Shown here piece after piece: positions 25,557 to 34,434 of a DNA stretch of 34,450 bases. Position 1 is the first letter of the stretch, and every line of letters begins with the position of its first letter. The notes under the pieces were generated by a model, which saw only the letters and a list, made by a program, of their open reading frames with translations, did no database searches and had not been told where the DNA came from. The DNA is from Oscillospiraceae bacterium (GTDB lineage Bacteria > Bacillota > Clostridia > Oscillospirales > Acutalibacteraceae): the NCBI GenBank assembly GCA_022508705.1, contig JAFLUO010000003.1, forward strand, positions 1 to 34,450, written 5' to 3'. A program made the position numbers and the translations under genes.

Positions 25557-25613
25557 GGGACGATGTGGGCATCGTCCCCTACGAACTGTAGGGGTAGGTT
25601 TCCACGCCTGCCC
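25557..25613. repeat. Composite head-to-head hairpin repeat
   Basis: GGGACGATG TGGG CATCGTCCC, then CCCCTAC GAACT GTAGGGG, then GGGTAGG TTTCCACG CCTGCCC. Confidence 0.8.
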
Positions 25614-25679
25614 AAAATGCATTTAAATAACAAATTATTTTGTTTAGAAATAATTATGTAGTTTCCAATGTTGCTACAC

Positions 25680-26441
25680 TTATTTTCTGTTATACAACGT
25701 ATTTGTCGCAGTCACATTTGCGCTTACAGCAGCGCTCTCAGCAGCCGCAGCCGCCTGTGCCGCAGAAACCGCAGCACGTTGTTGTGTAGCAAGTTGAGCG
25801 TTCAATATTCTGACTTGTTTCATATTCTGTTTCTCCTGTTCAAACAGATTGACAGCCTGTCCCAATGTTAATGCACGATGATTGCGAATGGCATGAATCA
25901 TAAAATCCAATGCACTTTCAGTTAAATAATAATCCGGAAGCACAACATATCCGCTTATCAGACTGTCTGCACAAGTACCATACATAATCTCTTCTTTATT
26001 TTCATACAATTGTTTCAATTCAGCCGATGCCGCAGGGTAACGTTTCTTATATGCATAAAGTGACTTTGTAAACTTCATTAACTTAAAAATAAATATCGCC
26101 GCACCTCCTAAAGTCATAAAAGCTGGAAACATATACAGCAGATAATGATGAGTAATACGCAAGATAAAATAGAGTATAAAGCAAATGGCGGTAGCGACAC
26201 CATAAACAATTACTTGGCTTTTTGCTTCTGACTCATCTCCTACAAGATTTCCACATTCATCTTCTAACTTTTTAATCGGTGTGTAAAAATTGATGTCACA
26301 ATAATTAGCAAACTGTTTCATTTCTGACAACATCTGAATAAGTTGACTTGAATCCATTTGGTCAATTTCTTCCGGAAGCCATTTTGCAGTACCAGTGACA
26401 GTTTTTCCTCCTTGACGCTGACAAGTATATAAAGCTGGCAT
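25680..26441 (-). CDS. Hypothetical protein with two TM segments and Ala-rich C-terminus
   Basis: SQVIVYGVATAICFILYFILRITHHYLLYMFPAFMTLGGAAIFIF hydrophobic hairpin; C-terminal AAVSAAQAAAAAESAAVSANVTA. Confidence 0.7.
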   Translation of the reverse strand: MPALYTCQRQGGKTVTGTAKWLPEEIDQMDSSQLIQMLSEMKQFANYCDINFYTPIKKLEDECGNLVGDESEAKSQVIVYGVATAICFILYFILRITHHYLLYMFPAFMTLGGAAIFIFKLMKFTKSLYAYKKRYPAASAELKQLYENKEEIMYGTCADSLISGYVVLPDYYLTESALDFMIHAIRNHRALTLGQAVNLFEQEKQNMKQVRILNAQLATQQRAAVSAAQAAAAAESAAVSANVTATNTLYNRK

Positions 26442-26560
26442 TTTATTTTCTCTCCTCTGCTTTTTTGAATATATTTTATATTTCTCAGTTAATATAACAT
26501 ATTTATTAGTTTATGTCAATATTTTTTTAATTTGGTAAAATAATAGCATGGGGTGAGCGT

Positions 26561-26797
26561 ATGAAGCTTGAATATGAATCTAAATATTTGCAGATAGGCT
26601 TAAAAATATCGTATTACAGAAAACTCAGAGGTCTTACACAGGAACAGCTTGCCGAAAAGGTTGACCGAACTCCTGCTTTTATCGGACAAGTTGAAGCGCC
26701 TAATATCTGCAAAGCTATATCACTCGACACCCTGTTTGATATTTCAAATGCACTGGACGTACCGGCATATAAATTTCTTTTATTTGAAGATGAGTAA
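26561..26797 (+). CDS. Small XRE-family helix-turn-helix regulator
   Basis: IGLKISYYRKLRGLTQEQLAEKVDRTPAFIGQVEAPNICKAISLDTLFDISNALDVPAYKFL. Confidence 0.9.
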   Translation: MKLEYESKYLQIGLKISYYRKLRGLTQEQLAEKVDRTPAFIGQVEAPNICKAISLDTLFDISNALDVPAYKFLLFEDE

Positions 26798-26815
26798 ACC
26801 ATAGAACAAAAAGTG

Positions 26816-26850
26816 AAAACCACCGATTGAATTTAATCGGTGGTTTTTTC
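26816..26850 (+). terminator. Terminator after the XRE gene
   Basis: AAAACCACCGATT GAATTT AATCGGTGGTTTT TT. Confidence 0.8.
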
Positions 26851-26870
26851 TACATTTATGAACACAAAAC

Positions 26871-26896
26871 GGGAGGGCGTGGAAACCCTCCCCTAC
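26871..26896. repeat. Hairpin repeat of the GGG...CCCCTAC family
   Basis: GGGAGGG CGTGGAAA CCCTCCC CTAC; loop and flank match the reverse complement of 25588-25613. Confidence 0.75.
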
Positions 26897-26911
26897 AAAT
26901 TCAATATTAAA

Positions 26912-28993
26912 CTATGAAAGCGTAATTATTTCTGCCTGTTCGTTTGTTTCCATATTAAATGAGGTAAGTCTTGCTTTCCAGGTAATATCCTCGCTTTTAT
27001 AAGCATCAATAAATTCCGATGAGAACGCATAAAAGTAGTTTCCTATATACGTTCCGCCTATAATGTCGGTTGCCAAATTTCCTAATCCATACCGTGCAAT
27101 TTCCGAAACAGTACCGTCAGTCACTTTATAGCGTATATACATCTGATTTCTGCTGGAATTTATACTGAACGGAACTGCAAATTCACCTTCCCCAAGCGAA
27201 ACAAAGGCTTTATATGCGTAAGACAGATTGCTTATAACGTAATCCGTATTATTCCCTACCAATACTTTGGAAAGCTCTTTCGGATTTTTAGGGTCTGCCA
27301 CTGAGAAAAGAGATACCTTCATATTTCCGTTTGCGTTTTTTTCATCTCCATCATAACCTACGCCTATGAGCATTCCGTTGCCTATGGGGTGCAGGTAGCT
27401 TGAAAATCCCGGAAGTTTTACTTCACCTTCGATTTTCGGATTCTTCGGATCTGAAAGGTTTATTACAAACAACGGGTCTGTTTGACGGAAGGTTACAACG
27501 TAAGCGTAAGCTCCGATATATCTTGCAGAGCGGATTTGTTCACCGTCTGCAAAGCTGTCAAGAAGCCCAACCTGTTTCATATCCCCGTCAAAAATGTAGA
27601 GCTTATTTGTTTCCCATGAATAAGATACAGATGCGTCCTGCCCGTTGTCGATAACCTTTGTCTGTCTGCAAGTGGTTGCAATTCTGAAAAATCCGTTGTG
27701 TTCGCTCATTGAAAGATTATCGTTAAGCATGCCGTCAGCCCGTGCTGATGCCTTATACTGCACGCCGTTTTCGGTAAATTCAAATTTGCAAATATTTAAA
27801 TAATAATCAAATATTTCACTGTCGTATTTCTGTTCAACAAGAAACAGGCTGTTTTCGGTTGCATATACGTTTGTCGGGTCACCGAAAATTGCTGAGGAGT
27901 CGGTCCTTTCGGCAGAGGCAATATCAATTGTGCTTATAACCGCGAAGGTAGGCGTATTCGTATCTTTTATAAGCGTTATTCTGTCTGCAGGAACTCGTTC
28001 GCAGGTACCGTTTTCCGTTATTTCGGGAATGGCTTTTTTCTTATAATCTTTTGTGGAAATGTCTACATAATAACTTGAAACAACGTAAAGCTTGCCCTTA
28101 TTTAACCTGCTTGAAATGTAGTCCCCCGACTGAGAAAAACTTGAAATTAAGCTGACGTTTTGAGGATTTGAAACGTCGTAAATATTAACCTTCGTTTCGG
28201 AATACATCCAACTCGAAGGAAAACCGCAGGCGTAAATCTCTTGAAAAGCGTGGTCGGAAGCATTAAGCTTTTCAGACCTTGAATACTTGTACTCTGCAAA
28301 AATTACAGTGAGCTTATTTTCGGTAAGATAAATTTCCTGAATATACACATCGCCCTCAAGCTTTATTTCGGAACATTTACTCATCTTCCCGTTATCGGCA
28401 TTTACAATATACACGGTGTTATTGTTTCTGTCCGCCAAGTAAATATTCTTGCCGTCGGTCTTGATAATATCGCCCTCATCTACATTTTCTTCCTGCGTGT
28501 TTGTTGTGCCGAAGTTTCTGTCGCTTTCGGTAGTTTCAGAGCTAATGGAGTTTAGACCATCACCGGGCGCTGCCGGAGCCATGTCTGCTGCCATCTCATT
28601 CTTCACCGAAAAAGCATAATCAAAAAAATTACCGAGAAAATTTTCTGCAGAGCCTGAAGTGCCATTAGAATAATTCTGCTCTTTTTTCATTTCCTTTAAC
28701 TTGTCGTAAATTTCATTATAGCTGTTGTCTGTTGAAACACCCACAAGGCTGTTGTCAAAAGGAACTTTTTTCGATTTTTGAATACTGCCGTAAACGCTAA
28801 CGCCGCCCAGCACTATCGCCAAAGCGGCGGCAACCGCGGCAAATTTATATACCGTTTGTTTTCTGTGCCTTTTTTGAGGTTTTGTTTCCTCAATTTCAGC
28901 GTCAAGCATTTTAACAATATTCTCTTTTGAAAGAGAGGGCGGCGTTTGGGCTTTAATATTATCATTGATATACTTTTCTATATCTTTTTTCAT
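26912..28993 (-). CDS. Membrane-anchored beta-propeller domain protein (candidate regulator of the adjacent ECF sigma)
   Basis: Cytosolic ~45-aa N-terminus, single TM, then NVDEGDIIKTDGKNIYLADRNNNTVYIVNA...NVYATENSLFLVEQKY...GEFAVPFSI, secreted beta-propeller family signature; starts in an ATGA overlap with the sigma gene. Confidence 0.85.
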   Translation of the reverse strand: MKKDIEKYINDNIKAQTPPSLSKENIVKMLDAEIEETKPQKRHRKQTVYKFAAVAAALAIVLGGVSVYGSIQKSKKVPFDNSLVGVSTDNSYNEIYDKLKEMKKEQNYSNGTSGSAENFLGNFFDYAFSVKNEMAADMAPAAPGDGLNSISSETTESDRNFGTTNTQEENVDEGDIIKTDGKNIYLADRNNNTVYIVNADNGKMSKCSEIKLEGDVYIQEIYLTENKLTVIFAEYKYSRSEKLNASDHAFQEIYACGFPSSWMYSETKVNIYDVSNPQNVSLISSFSQSGDYISSRLNKGKLYVVSSYYVDISTKDYKKKAIPEITENGTCERVPADRITLIKDTNTPTFAVISTIDIASAERTDSSAIFGDPTNVYATENSLFLVEQKYDSEIFDYYLNICKFEFTENGVQYKASARADGMLNDNLSMSEHNGFFRIATTCRQTKVIDNGQDASVSYSWETNKLYIFDGDMKQVGLLDSFADGEQIRSARYIGAYAYVVTFRQTDPLFVINLSDPKNPKIEGEVKLPGFSSYLHPIGNGMLIGVGYDGDEKNANGNMKVSLFSVADPKNPKELSKVLVGNNTDYVISNLSYAYKAFVSLGEGEFAVPFSINSSRNQMYIRYKVTDGTVSEIARYGLGNLATDIIGGTYIGNYFYAFSSEFIDAYKSEDITWKARLTSFNMETNEQAEIITLS

Positions 28994-29493
28994 TACTCTA
29001 ACTCCTTTCGCATTTTGGAAAGTGCTCTTCTTTTTTTGGTGCGTACGGTGACAGGAGACAAACCGAGAATTTTTGCAATTTCCGCTGACTTAAATCCAAC
29101 CACTGCTGACAAAAGTACGATTTCGCGTGATACTCCGTCCAGCAAATCAAGGGCATTCTTTACGTCGGCAGAAATGAAATCCTGCGTTTCGTATGTAAGA
29201 TTTTCAGGAATTTCCTCCGTTTTTTCACGGAAAGTTTTTTTGCAGGAATTTGAAAGTGCTGTGAATAAATATGATTTGAATTTAGTTGGATCATACAAAC
29301 TATGTATGCTTTTAAAGACGGACAAAGCCGCCTCCTGAACGGCATCTTCGGCATCGCTTGAATTTTTGCAAATGCTTAAAGCAAAACGGTACATATCGTT
29401 TGCATAATACTCGTAAAGCTTGCCGAAAGCCTCTTTGTCGCCGCCTTTTGAATAGACAACGCATTTTAAAATATCATCGGTCATACTCTCCAC
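28993..29493 (-). CDS. RNA polymerase sigma factor, ECF type
   Basis: AFGKLYEYYANDMYRFALSICKNSSDAEDAVQEAALSVFKSIHS (region 2) and LDGVSREIVLLSAVVGFKSAEIAKILGLSPVTVRTKKRRALSKMRKEL (region 4). Confidence 0.92.
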   Translation of the reverse strand: MESMTDDILKCVVYSKGGDKEAFGKLYEYYANDMYRFALSICKNSSDAEDAVQEAALSVFKSIHSLYDPTKFKSYLFTALSNSCKKTFREKTEEIPENLTYETQDFISADVKNALDLLDGVSREIVLLSAVVGFKSAEIAKILGLSPVTVRTKKRRALSKMRKELE

Positions 29494-29577
29494 CTCTTTT
29501 GCACTTTCATTATATTAGAGTAAGAAAAAACCTTAACTGTTTCAACAAATATAAAAAATTTTTAGAAAATTACAAAA

Positions 29578-29610
29578 AACCTCTCACGGTTACGCAAGAG
29601 GTTAATTTTT
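29578..29610 (-). terminator. Terminator of the zinc-ribbon protein gene
   Basis: AACCTCT...AGAGGTT with minus-strand T-run. Confidence 0.6.
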
Positions 29611-29625
29611 TATTTTATGTATTTA

Positions 29626-30171
29626 TCAATAATAATAGCCAAGTTCTCCGATAATTGAGCCCGCAAATATAAACAGAATAATATAAAGCACAATGACAAT
29701 TGCCAAAAGTATAAGCTGTGCTTTGGCAAAATTTCTAAGGCTTTTGCTCTTGTCACTGCCGAACGCCGTAACAAGAAGCATAATAAAACCTATAACCGGC
29801 ACTGCAAAAAGGATTGAATAGCCTATGTATTGCCAAATAGTAACTGGTTTGTATTCCTCAGGCAGCATGTTTTCGTTAATCGGTGCATATCCGTACGGCT
29901 GTGAGTAAGCAGGCTGAGAGCCAACCGGCTGTACATAAGGTGGCTGCATCTGTGAATACACCGGACCCTGCTGTGAGTATGTGGACTGCGGTTGTGAATA
30001 GCTTTGCTGCTGCGGCTGTGGCGCATTCATTTCTGCACTTGTCTGATTTACTTGATTTTCCTGCGTTTCCTGAGCGTTGTCATTTGGCAATACTGCTCCG
30101 CAGCCTGTGCAAAAAACGGCTGCATCGTCATTTGCGACACTGCATTTATCGCATATTTTCATTTTTATCAC
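29626..30171 (-). CDS. Zinc-ribbon membrane protein with Gln/Pro/Tyr/Ser-rich linker
   Basis: MKICDKCSVANDDAAVFCTGCGAVL zinc ribbon, PQPQQQSYSQPQSTYSQQGPVYSQ linker, two TM segments. Confidence 0.85.
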   Translation of the reverse strand: MIKMKICDKCSVANDDAAVFCTGCGAVLPNDNAQETQENQVNQTSAEMNAPQPQQQSYSQPQSTYSQQGPVYSQMQPPYVQPVGSQPAYSQPYGYAPINENMLPEEYKPVTIWQYIGYSILFAVPVIGFIMLLVTAFGSDKSKSLRNFAKAQLILLAIVIVLYIILFIFAGSIIGELGYYY

Positions 30172-30258
30172 CCTTCATCAAAAATTTAAAGCATTCGAAG
30201 TATTTTAGCTTTAGCTTTATTTTATTATATCTTTTTGAGTGATAAAAATCAAGAGTTT

Positions 30259-30419
30259 AGTAAGTAATAATTAAATTGGCAAGAGAGATTTGAGATAGAT
30301 TTTTTGTCGTAAAAAGGCGCAAAAGCGAAGTAATACTTTATGTATTGCAAGATTTTGCAACGCATTTACAGCGGAAAAGATTCGCAAAGCTCCGCAGTCA
30401 CATTTAATTATTGCTTACT
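30259..30419. mobile_element. MITE-like element, ~161 bp
   Basis: 18-bp terminal inverted repeats AGTAAGTAATAATTAAAT (30259-30276) / ATTTAATTATTGCTTACT (30402-30419) with one mismatch; no coding capacity. Confidence 0.6.
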
Positions 30420-30788
30420 TCATAATAAAATGTATCCCAATGCCGCTAAAAGAGCCTCATCTGCACCCTCATTTCGCAAAAGCATTATAAGTCCTGAAAG
30501 CATCGCCGCCTCAGGGTCATTTAAGAGCTTACTGAGGTTACTTTTACCAATATTTCCCTCTTGTGCATTTTGTTTCATTATTTGATTTTTCTTTTCCTGC
30601 CCGAATGTGGTTTTAAAATCGGGAAAAGAATACCCGTCGGGAAATTCAATGGGCAATTTTGTAACCCTCGGCCTGATTTTTTCGGGTCTTTCTGTTGCTC
30701 TTAAATTGTCCTTTGGATTATATGTATTTTTGTTTATGTGTGTTGCACGCTCCAAAGCCTGCCGCTCTAAAAAATTTATATCCGACAT
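30420..30788 (-). CDS. Hypothetical protein (orphan operon, gene 3)
   Basis: 122-aa ORF, TAATG coupling to the upstream gene. Confidence 0.65.
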   Translation of the reverse strand: MSDINFLERQALERATHINKNTYNPKDNLRATERPEKIRPRVTKLPIEFPDGYSFPDFKTTFGQEKKNQIMKQNAQEGNIGKSNLSKLLNDPEAAMLSGLIMLLRNEGADEALLAALGYILL

Positions 30789-31099
30789 TATAACAGCCCC
30801 CGAAGTTCAGGTAAAATTTGAATTATATGAAGAAATTTAACTGCCTCATCGGCACGCCTTTGTCTGTCCGGCCCTAAAAGAGGTTTTAGGTGCATAATAA
30901 GCTTTATTCTGTCGTCATTATCGTTCATTTTGCCGATTGCCGACATTATGGGTTGCATAGCTTCCATTGAAAGAGCAGGCGCTTCAATAATTTCCTTTTT
31001 ATCCTTTTGCGCATCTCCCAAAAGAGACGATGCCACACCTTTAAGCCGTTCCATATCCTCATTACTTACAGATGCCAGCAAGTTTTCTAAATCCGTCAT
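30788..31099 (-). CDS. Hypothetical protein (orphan operon, gene 2)
   Basis: 103-aa helical ORF with MQPIMSAIGKMNDNDDRIKLIMHLKPLLGPDRQRRADEAVKFLHIIQIL. Confidence 0.7.
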   Translation of the reverse strand: MTDLENLLASVSNEDMERLKGVASSLLGDAQKDKKEIIEAPALSMEAMQPIMSAIGKMNDNDDRIKLIMHLKPLLGPDRQRRADEAVKFLHIIQILPELRGLL

Positions 31100-31105
31100 A
31101 GCTTT

Positions 31106-31318
31106 TCACCTTTCTTCGTCTTCCGAAAGAATATCATAAAGCGCTTTTGCACGCTCAGAGCTGAGTATTCGTTTAAGCTCTGCTTCATTATTCATAATCT
31201 CATCAAGCCTTTTTCTCATATCATTGGGAATACTGTTCAGTAACGCATCACTTGACTTTGCTTTTTTCATTTGGTTAATCATTTCTTCCTGTTCCCTGCT
31301 GAATTTCTCATAACTCAT
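31106..31318 (-). CDS. Hypothetical protein (orphan operon, gene 1)
   Basis: 70-aa charged helical ORF MSYEKFSREQEEMINQMKKAKSSDALLNSIPNDMRKRLDEIM..., 6-nt gap to the next gene. Confidence 0.65.
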   Translation of the reverse strand: MSYEKFSREQEEMINQMKKAKSSDALLNSIPNDMRKRLDEIMNNEAELKRILSSERAKALYDILSEDEER

Positions 31319-31380
31319 TGATTTCCACCGCCAATTTATTATATAATTAGTATATTATATGATTGTCACGGAGTAATATG

Positions 31381-31848
31381 ATGAGAATTCTTGTACTTTC
31401 TGATTCACACAGAAATAAATTTGCCTGCGAGACGGCAATAAAAAATCAGCCTAACGCTGATATTGTCGTGTTTCTGGGCGACGGTGAATATGATTTTGAC
31501 GCTTGCAGAAATCTTATCAGAACAACACAGGTGTATGCCGTTCGCGGAAACGGGGATTTTTATTCGTCTTTGCCTGAGTCGCAGATAATTGAGGTAAATA
31601 ACACCCGCATTTACATAACCCACGGGTATAATGAAAGAGTAAAATTTGACACGCAGTATCTTTGTGATAAAGTGAAGGACTATGACTGTAAAATTGGGCT
31701 TTACGGTCACACTCATATTCAAAGATATGAGTACCTTGAAGGCGTACATCTTTATTGCCCGGGTTCGCTCTTACATGAGGAATACGGCGTAGTTGATATA
31801 ACGGACAGCGGAATAATGTGCATAAATATGAAATGCAGATGGGACTGA
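31381..31848 (+). CDS. YfcE/MJ0936-family metallophosphoesterase
   Basis: MRILVLSDSHRNKFACETAI...VFLGDGEYDFD...VRGNGDF...ITHGYN...GLYGHTHIQ. Confidence 0.92.
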   Translation: MRILVLSDSHRNKFACETAIKNQPNADIVVFLGDGEYDFDACRNLIRTTQVYAVRGNGDFYSSLPESQIIEVNNTRIYITHGYNERVKFDTQYLCDKVKDYDCKIGLYGHTHIQRYEYLEGVHLYCPGSLLHEEYGVVDITDSGIMCINMKCRWD

Positions 31849-31852
31849 CAAA

Positions 31853-33001
31853 ATGCTTTTAAAAAATGCGAATATAATATTTGAAAACGAAATAGTAAAA
31901 TGCAACTGCCAAATTGTGGACGGAAAAATTGTGGAAATAACGCAGAGCGATATTGACGATAATGAAACTATTGACTGTGAAGGGCTTTTCCTGTCCCCGG
32001 GTTTTATTGATTTGCATGTTCACGGTGGCGGCGGTTACTCGTTTATGGACGAAAACCCCGATAATATTAAAAAGGCCGCGCACGCGCACGCTCTTCACGG
32101 CACAACGGGTATTTTACCCACAATGCTTTCTTCTCCGGAAGAAACGCTGATAAAATGTGCTAATAGAATTGCAAGTGTTTCAAATGATTTTGCGAACTCT
32201 GACATTTTAGGCGTTCACTTTGAGGGGCCTTATCTTTCTCCTGCAATGAGCGGTGCGCAAAGCGACGATTCAATTTTTCCCGTCAATGTAAACTCCCCTC
32301 TTTTATCGGTTCAAAATCTTAAAATGATTACTATGGCGCCCGAGCTCCAAATTGCGCAAATTCTTGCAAAGCAGTTTGCTGAAAAAGGCGTTACCGTTGC
32401 CGTGGGGCATACAAACGCAACCTTTGAAGAGACCGAATCGGCTTTTGACAATGGGTTCTCCGATTTTACTCACATTTACAACGCAAGCTCTTCCTTGCAC
32501 AAAGAAGGCGCATTCCGCATTGCAGGCGCGGTTGAGTCCGCCCTTACCAACGACAAATGCACCGTGCAAGTTATCGGTGATTTGCGTCATTTGCCGCTGG
32601 GACTTGTCCGTTTGATTTACAAATGCAAGGGTGCGGATAAAGCCTATTTCATAACCGACGGACTTGAGTTTTCCGCCGCCGATTTAACCGAAGGCGAAAA
32701 AGTAATTCAGGCAAACGGTGTTCCTGCTGTCTACACAAACGGTGTTATGATGACGGGTGACCTAACACGGCTTGCAGGCAGTGCCTCGTCAATGGATACA
32801 ATCCTTAGAAACGCTGTTAAAAATGTTGGTATTTCGCTTACTGACGCCGTAAAAATGGTGTCGTCAACCCCTGCAAAAGTAATCGGTGTGGACAACAAAA
32901 AAGGTTACATTAAAGAGAATTACGATGCCGATCTTGTTCTTTTTGATGAAGAATTTAATATTAAAAAGGTTATGGTAAAAGGCAAATTTATTAAGAAGTG
33001 A
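31853..33001 (+). CDS. nagA: N-acetylglucosamine-6-phosphate deacetylase
   Basis: GFIDLHVHGGGGYSFMD, HALHGTTGILPTMLSS, GVHFEGPYLSPAMSGAQ, VAVGHTNATFEE, FTHIYNASSSLHKEGAFRIAGAVES, DLTRLAGSASSMD. Confidence 0.93.
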   Translation: MLLKNANIIFENEIVKCNCQIVDGKIVEITQSDIDDNETIDCEGLFLSPGFIDLHVHGGGGYSFMDENPDNIKKAAHAHALHGTTGILPTMLSSPEETLIKCANRIASVSNDFANSDILGVHFEGPYLSPAMSGAQSDDSIFPVNVNSPLLSVQNLKMITMAPELQIAQILAKQFAEKGVTVAVGHTNATFEETESAFDNGFSDFTHIYNASSSLHKEGAFRIAGAVESALTNDKCTVQVIGDLRHLPLGLVRLIYKCKGADKAYFITDGLEFSAADLTEGEKVIQANGVPAVYTNGVMMTGDLTRLAGSASSMDTILRNAVKNVGISLTDAVKMVSSTPAKVIGVDNKKGYIKENYDADLVLFDEEFNIKKVMVKGKFIKK

Positions 33002-33021
33002 TTTAATAATAAATACACACT

Positions 33022-33051
33022 GTAGGGGACGATGAGAACATCGTCCCCTAC
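33022..33051. repeat. Perfect 13-bp hairpin repeat (GTAGGGG...CCCCTAC family)
   Basis: GTAGGGGACGATG AGAA CATCGTCCCCTAC. Confidence 0.85.
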
Positions 33052-33070
33052 TACTTATTCATTACACGCA

Positions 33071-33098
33071 AAAACACCCGCCTCACAGCGGGTGTTTT
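33071..33098. terminator. Bidirectional terminator between nagA and rplQ
   Basis: AAAACACCCGC...GCGGGTGTTTT, 11-bp stem. Confidence 0.8.
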
Positions 33099-33118
33099 AC
33101 TTTGTTTATTGGACCGTA

Positions 33119-33466
33119 TTAGTCGTTGATAAGCTCAATGATGCACATTTCTGCTGCATCGCCGCGTCTCGGGCCGGTCTTGATTATACGAGTGTATCCG
33201 CCGTTTCTGTCAGCATACTTCGGGGAAACCTCTTCAATAAGCTTCTTTGCGACAGCTTCCTTTGTGATGTAGGAATAAACCTGTCTCTTTGCATGAAGGC
33301 TATTATCTTTACCAATGGTAATCATTTTTTCAGCCATTGCTCTGACTTCTTTTGCTCTGGTTACCGTTGTTTCAATTTGACCGTTCTCAATAAGGTAAGT
33401 TACCATACCTCTGAGCATAGACTTACGGTGATCGCTTGTTCTGCCAAGTTTTCTTGTTCCGGGCAT
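33119..33466 (-). CDS. rplQ: 50S ribosomal protein L17
   Basis: [42 protein letters not shown]...[29 protein letters not shown]. Confidence 0.98.
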   Translation of the reverse strand: MPGTRKLGRTSDHRKSMLRGMVTYLIENGQIETTVTRAKEVRAMAEKMITIGKDNSLHAKRQVYSYITKEAVAKKLIEEVSPKYADRNGGYTRIIKTGPRRGDAAEMCIIELIND

Positions 33467-33483
33467 TCAAAATCACTCCTTTA

Positions 33484-34434
33484 TTATTCGTCTTCCTTAC
33501 GCAAAGAAAGATTGAGAGAATCGAGCTTTGCAATAACCTCGTCAAGTGATTTACGGCCGAGGTTGCGGACTCTCATCATATCTTCTTCTGATTTACTGAT
33601 AAGCTCTTCCACTGTAAATATTCCTGCACGCTTTAAGCAGTTGAAGGAACGAACTGAAAGATCTAACTCCTCGATAACCATTTCGAGGATCTTACCCTTT
33701 GAATCGTCATTCTTAACGATCATTGTTTCTGTTTCCCTTGCCTCTTCAGAAAGGTCAACAAAAAGGTTAAGATGGTCTGTAAGGATTTTTGCGCCGAGAG
33801 ATACTGCCTCCTGCGCTGAAATAGTGCCGTCTGTCCAAATCTCGATTGACAGTTTGTCATAGTCTGTGATTTGACCGACACGGGTATTTTCAACCGTATA
33901 GTTAACTTTTAATACGGGTGTATAGATTGAATCAATTGCAATTACGCCGATAACAGGTTGCATGATCTGCTTATTTCTCTCTGCCGAAACGTAACCTCTG
34001 CCCTTGTCAGCAGTAAGCTCCATTTTAAGAACTGCACCGTCTTCAAGAGTAGCAATAACGTGATCGGGATTAAGAATTTCAACGTCTGAATCAGCTTTAA
34101 TGTCACCTGCTGTAACTGCGCCCTTGCCACTTGCATCAACGTAAAGTGTTTTAACTGCGTCGCCGTGAATCTTAAGAATTACACCTTTAAGGTTCAAAAC
34201 AATTTCAGTAACATCCTCTTTCACACCGTCAATGGTTGAGAATTCGTGAAGTACACCGTCAATCTTTACTGATGTAATAGCGTATCCGGGGAGTGATGAC
34301 AAAAGTACACGACGAAGGGAATTACCCAAGGTTGTGCCGTAGCCACGCTCTAAAGGCTCAACTACGAATTTGCCATAAGTTCCGTCGGCAGTAAGATCAA
34401 GTGCTTCAATGCCGGGCTTCTCAATTCCTATCAT
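33484..34434 (-). CDS. rpoA: DNA-directed RNA polymerase subunit alpha
   Basis: [59 protein letters not shown]; alpha-[47 protein letters not shown]. Confidence 0.98.
   Translation of the reverse strand: MIGIEKPGIEALDLTADGTYGKFVVEPLERGYGTTLGNSLRRVLLSSLPGYAITSVKIDGVLHEFSTIDGVKEDVTEIVLNLKGVILKIHGDAVKTLYVDASGKGAVTAGDIKADSDVEILNPDHVIATLEDGAVLKMELTADKGRGYVSAERNKQIMQPVIGVIAIDSIYTPVLKVNYTVENTRVGQITDYDKLSIEIWTDGTISAQEAVSLGAKILTDHLNLFVDLSEEARETETMIVKNDDSKGKILEMVIEELDLSVRSFNCLKRAGIFTVEELISKSEEDMMRVRNLGRKSLDEVIAKLDSLNLSLRKEDE

Noticed and set aside
25557-33051. CRISPR array from repeated palindromes
   Set aside because: Copies are kilobases apart, not regularly spaced, and no cas genes occur.
33032-33862. 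276-aa plus-strand ORF
   Set aside because: Antisense to rplQ and rpoA, which are unambiguous.
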